DNA of 10,683 nt, from NCBI GenBank assembly GCA_036399695.1, contig DASWMP010000292.1, positions 1 through 10,683 of the forward strand, written 5' to 3'. The stretch is from DASVEE01 sp036399695. GTDB taxonomy: Bacteria; Acidobacteriota; Thermoanaerobaculia; Gp7-AA8. The notes under the pieces were generated by a model. That model saw only the letters and a program-made list of their open reading frames with translations, was not told the DNA's origin and did no database searches. Below, in pieces: positions 6,230 to 10,683 of this stretch; position 1 is the first letter of the stretch; each line of letters begins with the position of its first letter. Both the position numbers and the translations under genes were made by a program.

Positions 6230-6284
6230 ATGCGGGACCTGTCAACGAACGACCCCCGCGCGCTATTTCCCGGCGGGGAGCGAA

Positions 6285-6313
6285 ACAATAGCTGACGTGC
6301 CGCGAGCCGTCAA
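6285..6313 (-). promoter_or_regulatory. Sigma-70 promoter of the tRNA-Val pair
   Basis: On the minus strand TTGACG (6308-6313) and TATTGT (6285-6290) are separated by exactly 17 bp. Each box is close to the TTGACA/TATAAT consensus. Transcription would begin near 6278, leaving a leader of about 50 nt before tRNA-Val(CAC). The bases after the -10 box are C-rich (TTCGCTCCCC), as is common at stable-RNA promoters under stringent control; that control is inferred. The -35 box lies 18 bp from the ATG of the divergent hydrolase gene, so the two transcription units may interfere. Confidence 0.75.
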
Positions 6314-6331
6314 CTGTGCTCCAATCGTTCC

Positions 6332-7354
6332 ATGAAACGTCTCGCCAAAGCTGCCGGCGTCCTGGCAGCGCTCGCCGCCATCGGATTCGTGCTCGAGCGC
6401 CGGACGATCGCCTCGCCGCCGTACGAGGGCCCTCCTTCCGATCACTTCGACGGCAAGCGCTTCCGGAACCGCGAGCCGCACCCGGAAGGCTCCGTCATGA
6501 AGTGGATGATGAACCGCCAGCTCGGCCCCTGGCGCAAGTGGGTGGAGAGCCGGCCCGGCCCTCCGCCGGCGCAGCGCGTCGCCGAAGGCATCCGGGTGAC
6601 GTGGGTCAACCACGCCACGATCCTCGTGCAGATGGACGGCGTGAACTTCCTCACCGATCCGATCTGGTCGGAACGGACCTCCCCCGTCAGCTTCGCCGGG
6701 CCGAAGCGCCATCGTCCGCCCGGGCTGCGCTTCGAAGACCTGCCGCCCATCGACGCGGTCCTGGTCAGCCACAACCACTACGACCATCTCGATCTCCCGA
6801 CTCTCCGCCGCCTCGGCAAGACGCGCATCGTGACGCCGCTCGGCAACAGCGCCCTGATGGCTCGCCATGGCGTTCCGTCAGGCCACGATCTCGACTGGTG
6901 GCAGTCGGTGCAGATCACCGACCGGGTGAAGGTGACGCTCGTCCCGGCCCAGCACTTCTGCTCCCGCGGCATGTCGGACCGGGACCGCACTCTCTGGGGC
7001 GGCTTCGTCATCAGCGGCCCCTCGGGCCACGCTTTCTTCGCCGGCGATACCGGCTGGGGAACGCATTTCAAAGAGATCGGCGACCGCTTCCAGCCCATGC
7101 GCCTGGCCATGCTCCCGATCGGCGCCTACCTCCCGCGCTGGTTTATGAAACGGATCCACATCGACCCCGCGGAAGCCGTCGACGCCCACTACGCCCTGCG
7201 CGCCCAGACCAGCATGGCCATGCACTTCGGTACCTGGGACCTCGGCGACGACGGTGAGATGGAGCCGGTAAAGGACCTCCAGCAGGCGCTCGCCGCGAAA
7301 GGGAATCCGCGGTTCGTGGTGCTGGAGCATGGGGTGGGATACGACGTGGAGTGA
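6332..7354 (+). CDS. Metallo-beta-lactamase-fold hydrolase, NAPE-PLD/UlaG-like, membrane-anchored
   Basis: This 340-aa enzyme has a short basic start and one hydrophobic segment (about 6-21), then no obvious signal-peptidase site, so it is probably anchored with the catalytic part outside the cytoplasmic membrane. Metal ligands are visible: HNHYDH (His147, His149, Asp151, His152), His208 (PAQHF), Asp239 (FAGDTG) and His298 (MHFGTW). The motifs HNHYDHLD, LWGGF and IGAYLPRWFM, followed by HIDPAEAV, match the N-acyl-phosphatidylethanolamine phospholipase D branch, which cleaves phosphodiester bonds in phospholipids using two zinc ions. A lipid substrate is therefore likely, though the wider family includes other hydrolases. 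All ligands are present and the length is typical. No Shine-Dalgarno precedes the ATG at 6332, so the start is chosen because it begins the membrane helix. The gene is convergent with the DUF2238 gene. Confidence 0.9.
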   Translation: MKRLAKAAGVLAALAAIGFVLERRTIASPPYEGPPSDHFDGKRFRNREPHPEGSVMKWMMNRQLGPWRKWVESRPGPPPAQRVAEGIRVTWVNHATILVQMDGVNFLTDPIWSERTSPVSFAGPKRHRPPGLRFEDLPPIDAVLVSHNHYDHLDLPTLRRLGKTRIVTPLGNSALMARHGVPSGHDLDWWQSVQITDRVKVTLVPAQHFCSRGMSDRDRTLWGGFVISGPSGHAFFAGDTGWGTHFKEIGDRFQPMRLAMLPIGAYLPRWFMKRIHIDPAEAVDAHYALRAQTSMAMHFGTWDLGDDGEMEPVKDLQQALAAKGNPRFVVLEHGVGYDVE

Positions 7355-7371
7355 CGGGGGGTTGGGGGGGG

Positions 7372-7405
7372 TGGTTTTTGGTCCCCCACCAACAACCAAA
7401 AACCA
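7372..7405. terminator. Hairpin between convergent genes, candidate bidirectional terminator
   Basis: TGGTTTTTGGT and ACCAAAAACCA form an 11-bp perfect stem around a 12-nt loop, in the 62-bp gap between the hydrolase stop (7354) and the DUF2238 stop (7417). On the plus strand it is preceded by G6-TT-G8 (7356-7371) and followed by AACCAACAAC-type repeats. Neither side has a good T-run after the stem, but the T5 and A5 within the arms and the position between two convergent stops make a shared terminator plausible. Confidence 0.45.
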
Positions 7406-7416
7406 ACAACCAACAA

Positions 7417-8052
7417 CTACCCCCGTAGCCCCCGCCCCCCCGGTCCCGCCGGTCCCTCCAGGCGCTCCACCTGTGCGCCATGCCACCGTCCCAGCACCAA
7501 CTGCGCGCTGATGGCGCCGATCAGGGCCAGCAGCATGTCCTTCTGCGTGTCCCAGACGTCCCCCTGGGTGCCGAGGAAGGCTTCGGCGCGGGCGCCGGTC
7601 GAGGCGGCGGCGGCCCATTCGGCCAGCTCGTAAGCGGCGCTGATCGCCAGGCAGATGCAGACCACGATCGTGAAGAGCCAGCCGGCGCCGCGGACGACGT
7701 TCTTCCGGATCAGGATCTCGCGGGCCACCATCGCCGGGACGAAGCCTTGCGCGAAGTGGCCGATGCGATCGTAGTGGTTGCGGGTGAAGCCGAACGTCTC
7801 CTCCATCCAGAAGCCGAACGGCACCAGCGCGTAGGTATAGTGGCCCCCCACCATCAGGATGACGGCGTGGATCGTCAGGAGCACGAGCAGCAGCATCGTC
7901 AGCGGGAAGCGGCGGCGCGTGGCCAGCACGACGATGACGCCCACGAGCGCGGGGATCACTTCCAGCCACCAGGTGAAGCGGTCGTGCGGTCCGATGGCGG
8001 ACCAGACCAGCACGGCCACGAAGAGCGCGAGCAGCGACAGCTTGCTGTACAT
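7417..8052 (-). CDS. DUF2238 (YjdF-family) integral membrane protein
   Basis: The 211-aa product has about five or six membrane helices (roughly 5-20, 32-45, 51-68, 100-115, 123-145 and 172-187). The family-typical residues are visible: GGHYTY (69-74), GFWMEETFGFTRNHYDRIGH (80-99), YELAEW (141-146), and GTQGDVWDTQKDM (161-173). The conserved His, Asp and Glu near membrane faces suggest a metal- or proton-dependent role, but the family has no established function and none is assigned here. The frame extends 15 codons upstream to 8097, but the start at 8052 (MYSKLSLL) is preferred because the first helix follows at once and the longer form overlaps the divergent kinase start. Neither start has a clear ribosome site. 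The C-terminal tail EGPAGPGGRGLRG is encoded by G-tract DNA running into the stop and looks non-essential. Confidence 0.88.
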   Translation of the reverse strand: MYSKLSLLALFVAVLVWSAIGPHDRFTWWLEVIPALVGVIVVLATRRRFPLTMLLLVLLTIHAVILMVGGHYTYALVPFGFWMEETFGFTRNHYDRIGHFAQGFVPAMVAREILIRKNVVRGAGWLFTIVVCICLAISAAYELAEWAAAASTGARAEAFLGTQGDVWDTQKDMLLALIGAISAQLVLGRWHGAQVERLEGPAGPGGRGLRG

Positions 8053-8095
8053 CGGGAAGAGCTTACCCGAGACTAGCGGTTGCGACCCGCATCCC

Positions 8096-10651
8096 ATGAA
8101 TCCAGGCCGCTACAAGTTCGCAATCGGCGTCGGCTTTGCCGTGCTGGTCGTGCTGCTCATCGTCTTCGTCTCGGCGATCAGCAACCGTGACTCGCTCGAG
8201 GCGAGCCGCATGGTCGCGCATACGCACGAGGTGATCTCGACGCTGCAGCAGACGCTGGCCTGGGTCGAGGCGGCTGAGTCGTCGCAGCGCGCCTACGTGA
8301 TCACCGCCCGAGCCGAGTATGCCGCCGCCTCCCGTACGCTCGGCCCGCGGATCGAAGCGAACCTGCGCACGCTGCGCGAGCTCGTCTCCGACAATCCGGA
8401 GCAGGTGCAGCGGGCGGCGCTGCTGTCAGCGGCCGTCACCGAGAAGCTCCGCATCATCGATGACGTGATCGAGCGCCGCCAGAACCACGGCTTCGAGGCG
8501 GCGCGGCTGCTCGTCGGACAGGGCACCGCGGCGATGCAGCAGGTCGAGGCGCTCGTCGCGGCGATGGAAGCGCACGAGCGCCGGCTCCTCGAGCGCCGGG
8601 CGAGGCTGACGGCGGCGCGGATGCGCAACACACGCATGTCGCTCGGCGTCGGGACCGCGGCCGACATCCTGCTGCTCGCCGTCATTTTGTGGCTCGTCCT
8701 GCGCGACGAGCGGCGCAACCGCGAGCTCGCCGGCGCCCTCGCGGACGGCCGCGATGCCGCCATCCGCTCGGCCGAGATGCGCTCCCGGTTCCTCGCGAAC
8801 ATGAGCCACGAGATCCGCACGCCGATGAACGCCGTCATCGGTATGAGCAACCTGTTGCTCGAGACGAAGCTGAACGACGATCAGCGCGACCTCGCACAGA
8901 CCGTCCGCACGAGCGCCGATGCGCTGCTCACGATCATCAACGACGTCCTCGATTTTTCGAAGATCGAGGCCGGCAAGCTGGCCATCGAGAAGAGCGACTT
9001 CGACCTGCGCGCCACGGTGGAGTCGGTCATCGATCTCCTCGGCGAAGCGGCACACGCGAAGGGGCTCGAGCTCGGCGCCCTTTTCGATCACGAGATCCCG
9101 AAGGTTCTGCACGGCGACGCCGGCCGCATCCGCCAGGTGCTGACGAACCTCGCCGGGAACGCCATCAAGTTCACCAGCCGCGGCGACGTCATCATCCACG
9201 TCACGAAGGAGGAGACCAAAGGGGACACGGTCCACGTGCGCTTCGAGGTGACGGATACGGGCATCGGCCTGCCGTCCGAGACGATCGAGCAGCTCTTCCA
9301 GCCGTTCATGCAGGCCGATGCCACGACGACGCGCCGCTTCGGCGGCACCGGACTCGGTCTGGCCATCTCGAAGCATCTCGCCGAGGAGATGGGGGGGACG
9401 ATCGGCGTCTCGTCGGTCGAGGACAAGGGCTCGACCTTCTGGTTCAAGCTCCCTCTCGGCGTCGCCAAGGTCGACGAGATCACACGCCCTCTCACGATCC
9501 TGACGCTGTCCGGAATCCGCGTGCTGGTCGTCGACGACAATGAGACGAACCGCCGCCTCGTGCGCCACAACCTCGGCGCGTGGCGGATGGAAAGCGACGA
9601 GGCGCCGAGCGGCCCCGCCGCGCTGGAGATGCTCCGCAAAGCCGTGGAAGAGGGGAGACCCTACGGCCTGGTCATCACCGACATGAAGATGCCGGAGATG
9701 AGCGGCAGCGTCCTGGCGCGCCTCATCAAGAGCGACCGGGAACTGGCGAGCACGCGCGTGATCGTCCTGACGTCGCTCACCAACCGCATCGAAGCGGCGA
9801 CGATGAAGATGGTCGGCATCGACGCCTGCCTGACGAAGCCGGTCAAGCAGTCGGCGCTCTACGACTCCATCGTCAACGCCACCAGCGGCAGCACCGATCC
9901 GGCGCCGCAGCCCGCGTCGCCGGCGGCGCGCATTCCGATGCGTCCGAACGCGCGCGTGCTCCTGGTCGAGGACAACGCCGTGAACCAGAAGCTCGGCGTC
10001 CGCCAGGTGCAGCGCCTCGGCTGCCATGCCGACACGGCGGCGAACGGGGTCGAGGCCGTCGAGGCGGTGAGCCGTATCGACTACGACGTCGTGCTGATGG
10101 ACTGCCACATGCCGGAGATGGACGGCTTCGACGCCACACGCGAGATCCGCCGCCGCGAAGCCGGCCGCCGCCACACGCCGATCATCGCCCTCACGGCCAA
10201 CGCCCTCGAAGGAGACCGCGAGCGCTGCTTCGAAGCCGGCATGGACGACTACCTGTCGAAACCGCTCCTCGAGGCCGACCTGATGCGCGCCCTGGCCCGC
10301 TTCATCGGCGAGGAGAGCCCCCTCGACGCCGAGGTGCTGAAGAATCTGCGCGAGGTGGCGGGCGGAGAAGAGGGTTTCCTCGGCGAGCTCGCGCAGCTCT
10401 TCCTGCAGGACTCACCCTCGCGCATCGCGGCCCTGCGCGATGCCGTTGCCCGCCACGACGCCCACGCGCTGGCTACTGCAGCGCACGGGTTCAAGAGCAG
10501 CTCCGGCAACATCGGCGCAACGCGCATGCAGCAGCTCAACGCCGAGCTCGAGCAACTCGGCCGCACCGGCACCACCGACGGCGCCGCCGCCCTGGTGGAG
10601 CAGTTGATGGCGGAGTACGCCCGCGTGGAGAAGGCCCTGCAGGAGTTGTAG
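8096..10651 (+). CDS. Membrane hybrid histidine kinase: TM-CHASE3-TM-HisKA-HATPase-REC-REC-HPt
   Basis: The 851-aa protein starts with a helix (8-28), then a periplasmic all-helical region (31-175) of CHASE3 type, then a second helix (184-203). HisKA carries His238 in the motif SHEIRTPMN. HATPase shows N-box Asn351/Asn355, G1 DTGIG (387-391) and G2 GGTGLGL (416-422). Receiver 1 (474-592) has Asp480, Asp481, Asp529, Thr559 and Lys581. Receiver 2 (619-738) has Glu625, Asp626, Asp669, Thr700 and Lys722. A C-terminal HPt domain (743-845) has His797 in AAHGFKSSSGNIGA. All phosphorelay residues are present, so it can run His-Asp-His within one chain and pass phosphate to a separate receiver, as BarA- and ArcB-type kinases do. 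The start at 8096 directly precedes the first membrane helix. The frame is open 79 codons further upstream, but that part is antisense to DUF2238. No clear Shine-Dalgarno is seen. No output regulator follows before the window ends. Confidence 0.93.
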   Translation: MNPGRYKFAIGVGFAVLVVLLIVFVSAISNRDSLEASRMVAHTHEVISTLQQTLAWVEAAESSQRAYVITARAEYAAASRTLGPRIEANLRTLRELVSDNPEQVQRAALLSAAVTEKLRIIDDVIERRQNHGFEAARLLVGQGTAAMQQVEALVAAMEAHERRLLERRARLTAARMRNTRMSLGVGTAADILLLAVILWLVLRDERRNRELAGALADGRDAAIRSAEMRSRFLANMSHEIRTPMNAVIGMSNLLLETKLNDDQRDLAQTVRTSADALLTIINDVLDFSKIEAGKLAIEKSDFDLRATVESVIDLLGEAAHAKGLELGALFDHEIPKVLHGDAGRIRQVLTNLAGNAIKFTSRGDVIIHVTKEETKGDTVHVRFEVTDTGIGLPSETIEQLFQPFMQADATTTRRFGGTGLGLAISKHLAEEMGGTIGVSSVEDKGSTFWFKLPLGVAKVDEITRPLTILTLSGIRVLVVDDNETNRRLVRHNLGAWRMESDEAPSGPAALEMLRKAVEEGRPYGLVITDMKMPEMSGSVLARLIKSDRELASTRVIVLTSLTNRIEAATMKMVGIDACLTKPVKQSALYDSIVNATSGSTDPAPQPASPAARIPMRPNARVLLVEDNAVNQKLGVRQVQRLGCHADTAANGVEAVEAVSRIDYDVVLMDCHMPEMDGFDATREIRRREAGRRHTPIIALTANALEGDRERCFEAGMDDYLSKPLLEADLMRALARFIGEESPLDAEVLKNLREVAGGEEGFLGELAQLFLQDSPSRIAALRDAVARHDAHALATAAHGFKSSSGNIGATRMQQLNAELEQLGRTGTTDGAAALVEQLMAEYARVEKALQEL

Positions 10652-10683
10652 AGAGAGGAAATCTCGGAGTGGGGGGGGGGGGG

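Noticed and set aside
6240..6245. Perfect TTGACA on the minus strand just before tRNA-Val(CAC)
   Set aside because: A -10 box at normal spacing would fall inside the tRNA; the TTGACG-17-TATTGT pair upstream is the better promoter.
7859..8095. 79-codon N-terminal extension of the membrane kinase
   Set aside because: It lies within the DUF2238 gene on the other strand and precedes the membrane helix with unstructured sequence; the ATG at 8096 gives a normal topology.
8426..10174. 582-codon open frame on the minus strand opposite the membrane kinase
   Set aside because: Low-complexity Asp/Arg/Ala/His-rich translation without motifs; the plus strand carries a complete, well-recognised kinase.

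Overview
The window is about 10.7 kb of GC-rich bacterial chromosome with dense coding. Codon use is strongly GC-biased in third positions, so long antisense open frames are common and meaningless. The mix of a two-domain KaiC-like ATPase, multi-domain hybrid histidine kinases and a DUF2238 membrane protein, plus G-tract and AACC-type intergenic DNA, suggests a soil or aquatic bacterium, perhaps Acidobacteriota (Vicinamibacteria-like) or a proteobacterium. That placement is an inference. The window contains no rRNA or conserved phylogenetic marker gene.

Layout, left to right. (1) 1-46: two copies of a palindromic GC-rich repeat at the window edge. (2) 54-1807, minus strand: a two-gene operon of a zinc-dependent, FDH-like alcohol dehydrogenase followed 11 bp later by an unassigned 197-aa protein with a C-terminal membrane tail. 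(3) 1808-2064: a divergent intergenic region with several small inverted repeats. (4) 2065-5457, plus strand: a tightly coupled signalling operon. It encodes a KaiC-like double-domain ATPase, a hybrid histidine kinase with an N-terminal pseudo-receiver (4-bp overlap), and a single-domain receiver (1-bp gap). (5) 5556-5933, minus strand: another stand-alone receiver, with glutamate where the phospho-accepting aspartate should be. (6) 6034-6313: two tandem valine tRNAs on the minus strand, anticodons CAC and GAC, with a clear sigma-70 promoter and a strong terminator hairpin. (7) 6332-7354, plus strand: a metallo-beta-lactamase-fold hydrolase of the NAPE-PLD type. (8) 7355-7416: a convergent junction with G-tracts and an AACC-rich hairpin. 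(9) 7417-8052, minus strand: a DUF2238/YjdF-family membrane protein. (10) 8096-10651, plus strand: a large membrane hybrid kinase (TM-CHASE3-TM-HisKA-HATPase-REC-REC-HPt). The window then ends in a 13-G run.

Functionally this is a signalling-rich segment, with two histidine kinases, six receiver folds (two altered at the phosphorylation site), one HPt domain and one KaiC-like ATPase. The KaiC-like/kinase/receiver operon is the most interesting unit. Its ATPase probably passes a state, through nucleotide or protein interaction, to the adjacent kinase. No kaiA or kaiB is present. No DNA-binding output domain is encoded by any signalling gene here, so outputs must be protein-protein or lie elsewhere. 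This gene combination resembles known bacterial KaiC-like/histidine-kinase clusters and is not a wholly new system. The features that look less ordinary are the Asp-to-Glu receiver and the G-tract/hairpin convergent junction.
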